The notes under the pieces were generated by a model that had not been told where the DNA came from, did not search any database, and saw nothing but the letters and a program-made list of their open reading frames with translations. A stretch of DNA of 64,000 nucleotides from Lignipirellula cremea (GTDB lineage: Bacteria; Planctomycetota; Planctomycetia; Pirellulales; Pirellulaceae), in NCBI RefSeq assembly GCF_007751035.1, contig NZ_CP036433.1, forward strand, positions 6,863,001 to 6,927,000, in the 5' to 3' direction. The position numbers and the translations under genes are program-made. Positions 54,615 to 63,980 of this stretch are shown piece after piece (within the stretch, counting starts at the first letter, position 1; each line of letters opens with the position of its first letter).

Positions 54615-55787
54615 ATGCCCTCCTCGTACAATCTCCAACCCACCGAAACCCCCTCGGGAATCGCTACCTGCACGAACTGCGGCGCGGAGGGAGAGCCTTC
54701 GGCCGAAGCCTGGTGCCGGCAGTGCGGGTTCTATCCGGCCCTGGGCAGCTGTATTGAAATTGCCCCGGCCGAAGTGGAGACTTCCGAGGACGAAGAAGAA
54801 ACCGCGCCGATTCCTGAGAATCTGCTGCAGCATCTCATGCAGATGCCGGCCTGGATGTGGGCCCTGATCGGGTGCTCCCTGAGCGGGATCGTCGTCGCCG
54901 TCGCTGGTCGCCTGCTGACGGGCGAAGGCAGCTTCGCCCGGATGGCGTGGGCGTTCGGCCAGCTCGGCCTGGCTCTGGTCGTGGTGATGACGGCCCAGCT
55001 GTGGGCCCTGTTGATCGCCCTCAAGCACGATGTCAAATACGGCCCGTTCGACTTTCTGGGGAAGCCGATCGCCATCTGGTTTCCGACCTTTGCCGAACTG
55101 CCCGCCACCTGCGCCCGCGTTGGGCTGGCCCTGGTGGGACTGTCGGGCATGTTCGGGGCGCTGGTCGTGGTCGGCGGGATTCCCTATCACTGGCTGTGGG
55201 AATATGAGCCCGCCCAGAAAAAGAACCCGAACCTGCTGAAAGAGATTGTGAAAAACGCTGACGAACTGGCCAAATACTCAGGCGAGTCCAGCAGCGATTC
55301 GCTGGAAGACGCCGTTAGCGATTTCGCCGGCGAGGTCGAGGATAAAGACGATAAAGAGGCCTACCTGGACAGCCTGGCCGAAGATCTTCGTCGCTCGTTG
55401 ACAGGGAAGGAAGAAATCGACCCGCGGCCTGAATCGCTGAACTGCCTGATCGTCGGTTATCGCGTGCATACCAAAGGCGACAACCAGGGGAAACTCAAAA
55501 CCTTGCTGGTCGCGTCGCCCGTCAAACAGAAGCTGCGGATCGTCGCCATGGTGAGCGAGGGCTTCGATCAGCCGGTGAGCGAATTCGATTCCCAGACCGT
55601 CGGCGACCAGTTGCTGGAGGAACTCCGCCAGATCGGCCGCTCCGAAGCCGTGGTCCGAAATCCCTATACGGCCGAGTGGGTCAAACCGGTGCTCGCCTGT
55701 AATATCAAGTTCGCCTCCTGGCTGGACGGCACCCAGCTGTTGAACCCGGCGTTCGACCGACTGGTAAAAGACTTCCGCCGGCGATAG
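54615..55787 (+). CDS. Zinc-ribbon membrane protein of unknown function
   Basis: 390 residues. An N-terminal zinc ribbon (CTNCGAEGEP...WCRQCGF) is followed by an acidic linker and three to four membrane helices between residues 75 and 200 (MWALIGCSLSGIVVAVAGRLL, LGLALVVVMTAQLWALLIAL; cited in part). The C-terminal half is soluble and highly charged (EVEDKDDKEAYLDSLAEDLRR). Possibly a sensor or scaffold at the inner membrane. No family recognised; similar zinc-ribbon membrane proteins are frequent in Planctomycetes. Confidence 0.8.
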   Translation: MPSSYNLQPTETPSGIATCTNCGAEGEPSAEAWCRQCGFYPALGSCIEIAPAEVETSEDEEETAPIPENLLQHLMQMPAWMWALIGCSLSGIVVAVAGRLLTGEGSFARMAWAFGQLGLALVVVMTAQLWALLIALKHDVKYGPFDFLGKPIAIWFPTFAELPATCARVGLALVGLSGMFGALVVVGGIPYHWLWEYEPAQKKNPNLLKEIVKNADELAKYSGESSSDSLEDAVSDFAGEVEDKDDKEAYLDSLAEDLRRSLTGKEEIDPRPESLNCLIVGYRVHTKGDNQGKLKTLLVASPVKQKLRIVAMVSEGFDQPVSEFDSQTVGDQLLEELRQIGRSEAVVRNPYTAEWVKPVLACNIKFASWLDGTQLLNPAFDRLVKDFRRR

Positions 55788-56034
55788 CACGGGCAAGCCG
55801 ACCGTCTGGCGGTTGGCGCAAGGGTCGCCAGCAGCGTGACGGCTTACTTGAGAACCCCGCAGGTTGGGGATCCTGCCCGACCAGTTCGACTGCGGCAGCG
55901 CGGAAACGATACGACGACGGGGGCGCACCACACGTCCGCTTGCGACGCCAGACTACTGCGTTCCAGCAATCGTGAACGGGCAGGAGTCCCCGTCCTGCAG
56001 AAATCCAGGACGCGGGACCAAACTCCCCGCCGGT

Positions 56035-57318
56035 CTACTTCCGCTGCAGGACCGTACGGGCGGCGGCGATCGTTTCGTCGATATCGGCTTCCGTATGTTT
56101 GGCCGAAAGAAACAGGGCTTCGTACTGGCTGCACGGCATGTACGAGCCGTGCTCGATCAGCCCCCAGAAATACTGGGCGAAGCGCTCGGTGTCGCAGCGA
56201 CTGGCCGTATCCCAGTCCAACACCGGATCGGGATTGAAGAAGAGCGTCATCATGCTGCCGACACGGTGCATCGTATGGGGGACTTCCGCTTCGGCCGCCG
56301 CCGCCTGCAGACCACGGGCCAGCCGGGCGCCGAGGGCTTCCAGCTTTTCATAAGGCGGGTCGTCGCGCAGCAGCTGCAGCGTGGCGATGCCGCTGGCGGT
56401 GGCGATCGGATTGCCGCTGAGCGTGCCGGCCTGGAAAACTTTTCCCGCCGGCAGAATGTGGTCCATGATTTCAGCCTTGCCGGCGACCGCGCCGATCGGC
56501 ATGCCGCCGCCGACAATTTTCCCCAGCGTCGTCAGGTCGGGGGTGATCTTCTGCAGGGACTGGGCGCCGCCATGGGCGACACGAAAGCCCGTCATCACTT
56601 CGTCGTAAATGAGCAGCGCGCCGTGTTCCGTCGTGAGTCGGCGGAGGGCGGCAAGGAAGTCCGGCTGGCCGCTGACACAGCCCATGTTCCCCACAATCGG
56701 TTCAAAAATCACACAGGCCAGGTTTGACCCATGCTGGGCGAAGGCCGCCTCCAGCCCGGCGACGTCGTTATACCGCAGCACGATCGTATCCCGACTGACG
56801 CCGGCGGTAACCCCCGGCGAATCAGGCACGGCCAGCGTGGCCGCGGCGCTGCCCGCGGCGACCAGCAGGCTATCGACATGGCCGTGATAATTGCCGGCGA
56901 ACTTGATGATCAAATCGCGGCCCGTATAACCGCGGGCCAGGCGGATGGCGCTCATCGTCGCTTCGGTGCCCGAGTTGACCAGCCGCACTTTTTCCACGCT
57001 GGGAACGGCGTCGATGATCAACTCGGCCAGCGTGTTCTCGGCCTCGGTCGGGGCGCCGAAACTGGTTCCCCGGCCGAGCGCCTCGCGGACTGCGTCCAGC
57101 ACTTGCGGATGGGCGTGCCCCAGGATCATCGGCCCCCAGGAGCCGATGTAGTCGATGTATCGATTGCCGTCGACATCGAACAGGTACGCCCCTTCGCCCC
57201 GGGCCATCACGATCGGTTCCCCGCCTACTGCGCCAAAAGCGCGAGCTGCGCTATTCACGCCGCCGGGCATCAACTGTTTGGCGCGAGCGTAAATTTCATG
57301 ACTGCGTTGATGTTTCAT
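56035..57318 (-). CDS. hemL: Glutamate-1-semialdehyde 2,1-aminomutase
   Basis: 427 residues from the ATG at 57318 (GAGAGAAG just upstream), matching family length. PLP enzyme converting glutamate 1-semialdehyde to 5-aminolevulinate, the C5 route to heme. Marks: MPGGVNSAARAFGAVGGEP, DVDGNRYIDYIGSWGPMILGH, LIYDEVMTGFRVA (cofactor Asp) and TTLGKIVGGGMPIGA (PLP lysine). No other heme genes adjoin. Confidence 0.97.
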   Translation of the reverse strand: MKHQRSHEIYARAKQLMPGGVNSAARAFGAVGGEPIVMARGEGAYLFDVDGNRYIDYIGSWGPMILGHAHPQVLDAVREALGRGTSFGAPTEAENTLAELIIDAVPSVEKVRLVNSGTEATMSAIRLARGYTGRDLIIKFAGNYHGHVDSLLVAAGSAAATLAVPDSPGVTAGVSRDTIVLRYNDVAGLEAAFAQHGSNLACVIFEPIVGNMGCVSGQPDFLAALRRLTTEHGALLIYDEVMTGFRVAHGGAQSLQKITPDLTTLGKIVGGGMPIGAVAGKAEIMDHILPAGKVFQAGTLSGNPIATASGIATLQLLRDDPPYEKLEALGARLARGLQAAAAEAEVPHTMHRVGSMMTLFFNPDPVLDWDTASRCDTERFAQYFWGLIEHGSYMPCSQYEALFLSAKHTEADIDETIAAARTVLQRK

Positions 57319-57397
57319 CTTCTCTCGCCTTGAAAAAAAACGCCGCCCCGCAAAGGGCGGCCTGGTTGTTGGAAGGGATGAGGACGCGGCCGATTGC

Positions 57398-58474
57398 CTA
57401 ATACTGCGGCCTGGGGGGAGCCGGCGCCTCATCGGCGCACGTTAACTGCCCGGTCGCCCGCAAGTAAACCACCGTCATGGTAATCATCGTGAACGCGTAA
57501 GAAATCAGCAGCAAGACCACCGCCAGCCCCACCGCGCCCACTCCGCCGATGAAACCGGCCGCCGTCATCCCAATGGACGTCAGCACATTGGTCGCCAGCA
57601 ACACCAGAAAGGTCTGCATTTTGTTGCCGCCCATGTATTTGACGGAGTGCATCATGGCGTCGTTGATATTCATATCGCGATCCGCAATGAAGAACAGCGT
57701 CAGCAGAAAATTCAGCGTCGCCATCAGGTTGACCGCCGCAATCAGCAACGAGGCGGCGCCGATGATCACTCTCAGGTACATCGCGATCGAGGCGGGATCG
57801 TATTTCATCCCAACGAGCATGCTGGTGACAAGCCAGGACAGAGCGGCCGCCCCAAAGGCAATCAGGGCCGTCACTGCGTACAGCGTCAGCAGATAGAGAA
57901 ACATGTACAAGGCGCCCCAAAGAACACACTTGCCGGGCAGAAACAGATCGACAAAACTTGCCTGCCCGCGGCAGGTGCTCGTGACCGCCTTGATCAGCCC
58001 CATGATCATGTACGACATGCACGCCACGATCACTCCGATAGATAAGGGAATCAGGGCGATGGAAACCACCAGCGAGATCCTCATGTCCAGCCGCATGACG
58101 GGGAGACGCGAAGCGATACTCCAAATAATCAGCATCGTCAGCCCGGTCAGCAGAGCCATGATCACGATTTCGATCAAAGCGGTCACCACCAGCATGCCCG
58201 CAATCAGCCCGCCTTTTTGAGCCAGCAGTTTTCCCGAAGTGCCGAACACATCCGGAAACAGCACCGGTTTTTGCCGTAACGGCATTTTGGGCACAGGACC
58301 GCCTGCGGGAGCGGGAGGATTCGAGCCGTCAGGCCCCATCCCAGGCAGATGCATCCCCGGATACGGCACCATCACCCCCGAATTGCAGTTCGGGCAGCGC
58401 ATCGTCTGGCCGATCGCCTGGTCAGGCGCTCGAATCCCGCGCTGACAACGTGGGCAGTGGAAATCAACAGGCAT
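57398..58474 (-). CDS. Zinc-ribbon multi-pass membrane protein
   Basis: 358 residues from the ATG at 58474 (GGGAG 6 bases upstream). The N-terminal zinc ribbon CPRCQRGIRAPDQAIGQTMRCPNC (cited in two pairs: CPRC and CPNC) opens into a proline-rich linker, then about seven membrane helices from residue 85 on. Its architecture matches a Planctomycete family of unknown function. The gene lies 79 bases upstream of hemL on the same strand and could share its transcript. A second zinc-ribbon membrane protein lies at 54615. Confidence 0.8.
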   Translation of the reverse strand: MPVDFHCPRCQRGIRAPDQAIGQTMRCPNCNSGVMVPYPGMHLPGMGPDGSNPPAPAGGPVPKMPLRQKPVLFPDVFGTSGKLLAQKGGLIAGMLVVTALIEIVIMALLTGLTMLIIWSIASRLPVMRLDMRISLVVSIALIPLSIGVIVACMSYMIMGLIKAVTSTCRGQASFVDLFLPGKCVLWGALYMFLYLLTLYAVTALIAFGAAALSWLVTSMLVGMKYDPASIAMYLRVIIGAASLLIAAVNLMATLNFLLTLFFIADRDMNINDAMMHSVKYMGGNKMQTFLVLLATNVLTSIGMTAAGFIGGVGAVGLAVVLLLISYAFTMITMTVVYLRATGQLTCADEAPAPPRPQY

Positions 58475-58712
58475 CAACAACTCCCAAAAACATGCCGCGC
58501 AATCTACAGGGACGGGCCAGGCACCTGCCATGATAATCAACCGCCAGCGTTTTCCCTACTCCCAGCCGTCAACACCGCACGGCAAGGATCCGCCAGGCCT
58601 GCGGCAGGACCCGTTCTCTCGACTGTCGCCGTATTCCCTCGACTTTTCCGCCAGCCGCCGTACCATAGTGGGGAGGGAGCCGGCTGCCACTACCCCAACA
58701 AGGAGAATTGTT

Positions 58713-59444
58713 GTGACTGCGTCTGTTAACAAATCGCTGGCCCGCGCCCTGGTCGTGGGTCTGGCCGGCTGCCTGCTGGCTGCTCCGGCCCTGGCCGATA
58801 CGCTGCGTCTGGCGAATGGAGACTCCGTGACGGGCAAGGTGCTTTCGATCGATGCCGAGCAGGTCCAGCTCGAAAGCGACGTCCTGGGAAAACTGACCAT
58901 CCCCCGCGCCAAGATCGCCTCGATCCATTTCGGCGATGCTCCTCCCGCTGCCGCTCCGGCGCAGGCCGCCCCAGCGGACTTGAAAGTTCCCAAACTGCCC
59001 GCCATTACGGCCGAACAGAAAAAGTACCTGGAAGAACAAACGCGAAAGACCGGCGCCACCCCGGCTGACGTGCTGAAGCAGCTGCAGTCCGGCGGCGTCG
59101 ATCCCAACGCCGTCGACGAAATCACCCGAAATCTGCCTGGCTTTGCCGCTCCGGAAGTGCAAGAGTATTTCAACAATACGCTCGGAGGTCTGCAAAGCGG
59201 CCAGCTGAATATTGGCGACATCCGCAAAGACGCCGTCAAAGCCCGCGACCAGATCAAAGAACTCCAGGAAGAACTGGGACCCGAAGCGGCCGCGCTGAAC
59301 GGCTACCTGGGGATTCTGGAAAACTTCATTCGTAAAACCGAATCAGAAGCCGAGCCTCAGCCCAAGGCGGCTCCCCAATCCTCCTCTCCCAAATCCTCCG
59401 CTCCCAAATCCAAGACTCCCCCCAAAACGGCCGGCCCTAAATAG
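58713..59444 (+). CDS. Exported protein with SH3-like N-terminus and helical tail
   Basis: 243 residues from a GTG at 58713, chosen because AAGGAG sits 7 bases upstream; an ATG further upstream lacks such a signal. The signal peptide ends at LLAAPALADT. Residues 35-75 (LRLANGDSVTGKVLSIDAEQ, VLGKLTIPRAKIASIHFGD) look like a small beta-barrel found in many Planctomycete exported proteins. A helical middle section and a Pro/Ser/Lys tail follow. Possibly a periplasmic adaptor that binds peptidoglycan or protein; no function known. Confidence 0.75.
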   Translation: MTASVNKSLARALVVGLAGCLLAAPALADTLRLANGDSVTGKVLSIDAEQVQLESDVLGKLTIPRAKIASIHFGDAPPAAAPAQAAPADLKVPKLPAITAEQKKYLEEQTRKTGATPADVLKQLQSGGVDPNAVDEITRNLPGFAAPEVQEYFNNTLGGLQSGQLNIGDIRKDAVKARDQIKELQEELGPEAAALNGYLGILENFIRKTESEAEPQPKAAPQSSSPKSSAPKSKTPPKTAGPK

Positions 59445-59493
59445 GCCGCCTGCCCACGGCGCCAGGGAGCCTCGGGATTCAGAAAGAAATAGA

Positions 59494-59528
59494 CGCGTCG
59501 GTCTGGTCTGCCCGGCCAGACCGACGCG
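59494..59528. terminator. Strong 13-bp hairpin between two plus-strand genes
   Basis: Stem 59494-59506 is perfectly complementary to 59516-59528 around a 9-base loop, 50 bases after the exported protein's stop. There is no T-run, so termination may need a factor or the site may act as an RNA 3'-end stabiliser. Confidence 0.55.
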
Positions 59529-59688
59529 CCCCATGTCGGGATGACAAGTTGAAGTGGGTGGATTGTAGGGATCAGGTGTGACAGCCTATGTCATACCTGG
59601 ACCGTTTCAGAAAGTTTTTTTGCCGCCCCTGTCTCCGAGGCGGGCGTTTGCGGTTTTCAACGGGTTGCGGCAGGGTGCAAGGCGATTC

Positions 59689-61044
59689 ATGGCGCGAATT
59701 CGATCCCGGAATGCGGCCCTGGCCCAGGTTTTTGCCGACTGTCAGCAGCCTGTCTACGTCCTGAATGATCAGCGGCAGATTGTCTTTTGCAACGAAGCCT
59801 GCGCCGCCTGGCTGGCGGAACCGATCGACCAGATTGAAGGTCGCCAGCTTGATTACCACTCCGGCGACGCGAACCACCCGCACGCCGGACTGACGCCGCC
59901 CCCGGAGGCCTTTGCCGCCAGCTTCTGGCGCGGCAGCGTCACCGCCGGCCCTGGCTCTCCGGCTCCGCGAATGGCGGCGTTTACGGCCCTGTTTGACCCC
60001 CAGGGCGATCTGACCGGCCTGCTCGCGGTGGTCGACTCCGCAGCGGCCCCTTCCGACTCGCCCCCGCCCAGCTCGACCTGCACGGCGGGAGATACCGAGG
60101 CCGAAGCCCTGCACCAGCAGCTGCTGTCTATCCGGCAGCAGTGGGGCGAGCGGCTGTTCCTGGATCCGCTGCTGGGCGATGCAGCCCTCACGACCAAGCT
60201 GCGAGCGCAAGTGCGGCTGGCGATGGAAACGCGCACACCCGTGCTGCTGGTCGGCCCGGCAGGCTCCGGCCTGCCCCAACTGGCCAGGGCCATTCACGCC
60301 GCCCGTGACCCCGACGGCGTCTGTCCGCTGGCCCCTCTTTCCGGGTCGCTGGCGGACGCGGAGCATGTGCAGACGTCCCTGCGTTCCCTGCTCCGCAAGG
60401 CGCCGGGCGAGCCGGTGCTCCGGCGTCCCGTGTTGTTGCTGCTGGAAGCGGATCGCCTGCAGCCGTCCGCCCAGCAGGAACTGGCCGGGTTCCTCACGCT
60501 GCCGGGTTTTGAATTGTCGATCCTCGCCGTGGCGGAAGAACCACTCGAACTGCTGGCGGAGAAGGACCTGTACCGCACCGACCTGGCCCGCGTGCTCAGC
60601 CCGCTGGTGGTGCAATTCCCACCGCTGGCCGACCGGTCAGGCGATCTCCCACTGCTGGCCCAGCGAGCCCTCGAAAAACTGAACGCCCTGGGCGGACCGC
60701 AGCGCAGCGGCTTCTCAGAAGAAGCGCTGGATCAGCTGGCCGCCTATCCCTGGCCGGGCAACCTGGACGAACTGGCCGAGGTGGTCGAACAAGCCCACCG
60801 GAACGCCCGCCAGGCGGAAGTCGCCGCCGCCGATCTGCCCGACAAAATCCGCAAACGGATCGACGCCAAACGTTACGCACCGCAGCCGCCGGAAAAGATC
60901 GACCTGTACCGCTACCTGTCGCGGATCGAAGGCGAATTGATCGACCGCGCCATGCGTCTGGCCAAGGGGAACAAAACGCGGGCCGCCGAACTGCTGGGAG
61001 TGAACCGCGCCCGTCTGATCCGCCGCATCAACCAGGATGACTGA
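59689..61044 (+). CDS. NtrC-like regulator with PAS domain and degenerate AAA+ domain
   Basis: 451 residues from the ATG at 59689 (AAGG 6-7 bases upstream). Residues 12-85 form a PAS domain (CQQPVYVLNDQRQIVFCNEACAAWL, cited in part). A sigma-54-type AAA+ fold follows, but the P-loop reads GPAGSGLPQLA without the Lys-Glu pair, there is no GAFTGA loop, and Walker B is LLLLEADRL with Glu-Ala instead of Asp-Glu. YPWPGNLDELAEVVE and a Fis-type helix-turn-helix (NKTRAAELLGVNRARLIRRI) are kept. It cannot be a normal sigma-54 activator; more likely a DNA-binding regulator that senses through PAS. Upstream genes give no hint of its target. Confidence 0.85.
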   Translation: MARIRSRNAALAQVFADCQQPVYVLNDQRQIVFCNEACAAWLAEPIDQIEGRQLDYHSGDANHPHAGLTPPPEAFAASFWRGSVTAGPGSPAPRMAAFTALFDPQGDLTGLLAVVDSAAAPSDSPPPSSTCTAGDTEAEALHQQLLSIRQQWGERLFLDPLLGDAALTTKLRAQVRLAMETRTPVLLVGPAGSGLPQLARAIHAARDPDGVCPLAPLSGSLADAEHVQTSLRSLLRKAPGEPVLRRPVLLLLEADRLQPSAQQELAGFLTLPGFELSILAVAEEPLELLAEKDLYRTDLARVLSPLVVQFPPLADRSGDLPLLAQRALEKLNALGGPQRSGFSEEALDQLAAYPWPGNLDELAEVVEQAHRNARQAEVAAADLPDKIRKRIDAKRYAPQPPEKIDLYRYLSRIEGELIDRAMRLAKGNKTRAAELLGVNRARLIRRINQDD

Positions 61045-61095
61045 GCGACTTTCTCCGGCAACGAGGCTCAATCCAGAAGGGCGCCTTTGCCCGCC

Positions 61096-61971
61096 CTATT
61101 GCTGGCCTGGCTTGAAGTTGCGGACCGATTTGATCTCGCGGCGACGAGGCTCGACCAGCGCGACCAGTTCGCCTTCCTGGTTATGGGCGGCCGCCAGCGG
61201 CTCTTCCAGCTGGAAGCGGTTGTCGAGAAAGCGTCCCGCGAACAGCAGCTCTGTTTCCATCTCCGTCACCACGATCGTCGGCAGATGGGCCACCGCCAGC
61301 GCGGCCGGCGTCAACAGATACGGCAGCACGTCCGGCGCCGGGATTTCGTCGGGAGAGATCGCATCGGCCAGGGTGAACGAGCCGATCGCAGTGCGTGTCA
61401 GGCCCGACATGACCGCGCAGTCGCCCAGCGCTTCGGCCAGATCGCGGCCCAGCGAACGGACGTAAACGCCTTTGCCGCACTCAATGTTGAGCGTCAACTG
61501 CGGATAGTCGTAGTGCTCGACCTCGATGCTGTAGACCTCGACAGGGCGTTCGTCCAGCTGCACTTCTTTCCCTTTACGGGCCAGCTCGTAAGCGCGTCGC
61601 CCCTGCACTTTGATGGCGGAGTACGCCGGCGGACGCTGCTGGATCGAACCAATAAACGCCGGCAACGCTGCGTCCAGATCGGCCCGGGTGGGCGGCTCGG
61701 CCAGCGGCCGGAGGATCTGCTCACCTTCCAGGTCTTCGGTCGCGCTTTCCCGCCCCAGCAGAAATTGCGCCCGGTATCGCTTGTGCGCTTGCTGCAGGTA
61801 CTCCACCAGGCGGGTGGCCTGCCCCAGGGCAATCACCAGCACGCCGTCGGCCAGCGGGTCAAGCGTGCCGCCGTGCCCCACTTTCCAGCCCCGTGCGGCG
61901 AACTTGACGCGGTCCACCACATCGCGCGAGGTACACCCGCGCGGCTTGTTGATATTCAAAAACCCAAACAT
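61096..61971 (-). CDS. truB: tRNA pseudouridine(55) synthase TruB
   Basis: 291 residues. The catalytic Asp is in GHGGTLDPLADGVL. Further family marks are YRAQFLLGRESATEDLEG, QRPPAYSAIKVQGRRAYELAR and GKGVYVRSLGRDLAEALG (all cited in short parts). It forms pseudouridine at position 55 of tRNA. The gene begins 9 bases after the stop of the PrpD-like gene, so they are probably co-transcribed. Confidence 0.96.
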   Translation of the reverse strand: MFGFLNINKPRGCTSRDVVDRVKFAARGWKVGHGGTLDPLADGVLVIALGQATRLVEYLQQAHKRYRAQFLLGRESATEDLEGEQILRPLAEPPTRADLDAALPAFIGSIQQRPPAYSAIKVQGRRAYELARKGKEVQLDERPVEVYSIEVEHYDYPQLTLNIECGKGVYVRSLGRDLAEALGDCAVMSGLTRTAIGSFTLADAISPDEIPAPDVLPYLLTPAALAVAHLPTIVVTEMETELLFAGRFLDNRFQLEEPLAAAHNQEGELVALVEPRRREIKSVRNFKPGQQ

Positions 61972-61980
61972 GAACGGAAA

Positions 61981-63495
61981 CTATGGTTGCTGAATCGTGA
62001 AGTTGCACAGGTCGCGAATCTCGGCCGGCGACCTGTCGCGCAGTCCGCTGAAACGGGCCAGCAGTGCGTCGACATCGTCCACGCCCAGGGCCGCCAGCGT
62101 GCGAAATTTGTGGGCCACAAACTCATCCAGCCGGCCGCTCTGGTTCCGGGCGTGACCTTCAGGGTACATCACCAGCGGGCTGCCCAGCACGCCCAGCGTG
62201 CGGTGCGTCAGCTCCACCCGGGTCGGAATTCCGTCGGGGTAGCGGGCGTCGTACTCGGGGCCGCCGTGGACAAACTCAATGCGTTGCATCAGGTCGCGGG
62301 TGAGCGGATCGAACAGCGTCTGGTCGTCGTAATCGGCCGGGACCAGCGTCAGTTCTTTCCAGCCCGCCCGTTTCTGCTGCAGGGCTTTCCGCAACAGCGC
62401 GGCGATGATGTACACCATGGAATGGTCCGCACTCTGGCGGGTTTGCGGATCGCGCTTGGCCGGGTCGCCGATGATGCTGAACGCCGGCTCGTAGATCGCA
62501 ATGCGAATCTTCTCTAACTGACCGACATCGTCCAGCAGGGCCGGGTTCGCGCAGAGCAGATCGATCAACCCTTGAATAGCGCCAGCCGACTGGTGCTCAT
62601 ACAGCCCCAGTTTGAAGTGCATCTGCATCACGGCGAAGTCGCTCCCTTCGCCGGAAAGCTGCAGGTCGAACGGACTCAGGTCCGGCTGTCCCGGCGGCTC
62701 CATCAGGCAGAAAATGGCCTGGGGGTTACGGAAGATATCCGCCGGCCCCACAAAACCCCGCAGCGCTCGCCTGGCGGAAAGCACGGCCGCTTCGGTGCTG
62801 ATGGCGGCCGAGGCGCCCTTGGAGTCCGACAGCTGATGCCCGGCGCGGATCGCCCTGAAGGGGATGTAATGGGCGACCGTCATGCCGATGGCCGATTCGA
62901 TCTGCTCTTCCGTGCCGCCCTGCATGGCTGCATAAACGGCGGCCGAAGCGATCGCCCCGTGCACGACATGATCGATCTTGTGGTTCTTGAGCGCGAAGAC
63001 TTCGGCCAGGCGGCCGCGGATTTCGTCCAGGCAGATCATCGCTTTGAGCAGACGACGGCCGTCCCACTGTTGCATCTGCGCGGCGGCCAGAGCGACCGGA
63101 TAGAAGTCGTTATGGCCAAACTCGCCCGCGGCGTCGCCGGTGCGGGGGTTGTAGCCAAAGTTGGTGCCGTTAGCGTCCAGCTCACGGGCGGCGGCGCTAT
63201 TGGCCACCACGGCCTTTTCCGGCGCCACAAGAGAAGTGGAGCCCAGCAAGGCGGCGCCCTGGCTGGGGTCAGATACCGGATAGGAGAGCGCTTCCTGGCG
63301 CAGCACAACCGGCGCATTCATGCCAGCGGCCAGTGCGGCCACGGCGCAAGCGACACTGTCGAGATGAAACTGCTCGACCTTGGCGTAAACAGCGTCGTCA
63401 GGCTCGCCCAGACGATCGTTCAGGAAATCGAGCGTATAGCGAGCGATTCCCCGGGCCTGGTTCTGATCCCGGGACAGAAAAACAGGGTCCGGCAT
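61981..63495 (-). CDS. MmgE/PrpD family protein (2-methylcitrate dehydratase-like)
   Basis: 504 residues from the ATG at 63495 (GGAG 6 bases upstream). PrpD fold marks: FHLDSVACAVAALAAGMNAP, NGTNFGYNPRTGDAAGEFGHNDFYP (cited in part), HGAIASAAVYAAMQGG and CLMEPPGQPDLSPFDLQL near the end. In the methylcitrate pathway it dehydrates 2-methylcitrate; prpC and prpB are not nearby, so the substrate is uncertain. It is coupled to truB. Confidence 0.9.
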   Translation of the reverse strand: MPDPVFLSRDQNQARGIARYTLDFLNDRLGEPDDAVYAKVEQFHLDSVACAVAALAAGMNAPVVLRQEALSYPVSDPSQGAALLGSTSLVAPEKAVVANSAAARELDANGTNFGYNPRTGDAAGEFGHNDFYPVALAAAQMQQWDGRRLLKAMICLDEIRGRLAEVFALKNHKIDHVVHGAIASAAVYAAMQGGTEEQIESAIGMTVAHYIPFRAIRAGHQLSDSKGASAAISTEAAVLSARRALRGFVGPADIFRNPQAIFCLMEPPGQPDLSPFDLQLSGEGSDFAVMQMHFKLGLYEHQSAGAIQGLIDLLCANPALLDDVGQLEKIRIAIYEPAFSIIGDPAKRDPQTRQSADHSMVYIIAALLRKALQQKRAGWKELTLVPADYDDQTLFDPLTRDLMQRIEFVHGGPEYDARYPDGIPTRVELTHRTLGVLGSPLVMYPEGHARNQSGRLDEFVAHKFRTLAALGVDDVDALLARFSGLRDRSPAEIRDLCNFTIQQP

Positions 63496-63704
63496 CCGCG
63501 GCTCCAAAAAGGCAAGGCCCAGGCCAGACCTCAACGGCAGCGCAGCGTTAACGGTTAGCAGGACCTATCAGGAAAGGAATCGTTACCCATGCAACCGTCC
63601 CGTCGCGAGCGGTTGCGCAATCAAGCGACGGGACCCTGTCGGGAGAACCGACCCAACCAGGCAATCTCCCAGAAGCGTTCTACCGCCTAAGCTAGACGAC
63701 CAGA

Positions 63705-63980
63705 TCAGTCGCCGACGTAGGGGAGCAGGGCCATGAACCGGGCCCGCTTGATCGCTTTGGTGACCGCATGCTGGCTCACCGCGGTGCAGCCCGTTTTGCG
63801 ACGGCCCACGATCCGTCCGTGGCGGTTGATGAGTTTGTTGAGCAGCTCGATGTCTTTATAGTCGACATACATCGGCCGCGGGCGTTTGCCATCGACGAAG
63901 ATCGGATCCTTTTTGGCGGTGCGAGTTTTCGCCTTCGCGCGTTTGCGAGCGCGGGTGCTCTTTGTCGGGGGTGGGGCCAT
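63705..63980 (-). CDS. rpsR: 30S ribosomal protein bS18
   Basis: 91 residues. The bS18 core [28 protein letters not shown] (cited in two parts here: [12 protein letters not shown] and [10 protein letters not shown]) and the C-terminal [15 protein letters not shown] are clear. The basic N-terminal extension ([18 protein letters not shown]) is longer than in E. coli. rpsF, ssb or rplI, which often sit beside it, may lie beyond the right edge. Confidence 0.97.
   Translation of the reverse strand: MAPPPTKSTRARKRAKAKTRTAKKDPIFVDGKRPRPMYVDYKDIELLNKLINRHGRIVGRRKTGCTAVSQHAVTKAIKRARFMALLPYVGD

Noticed and set aside
59572-60615. 347-codon minus-strand open frame
   Set aside because: Antisense to the PAS/AAA regulator; Gln/Arg/Gly-rich shadow composition.
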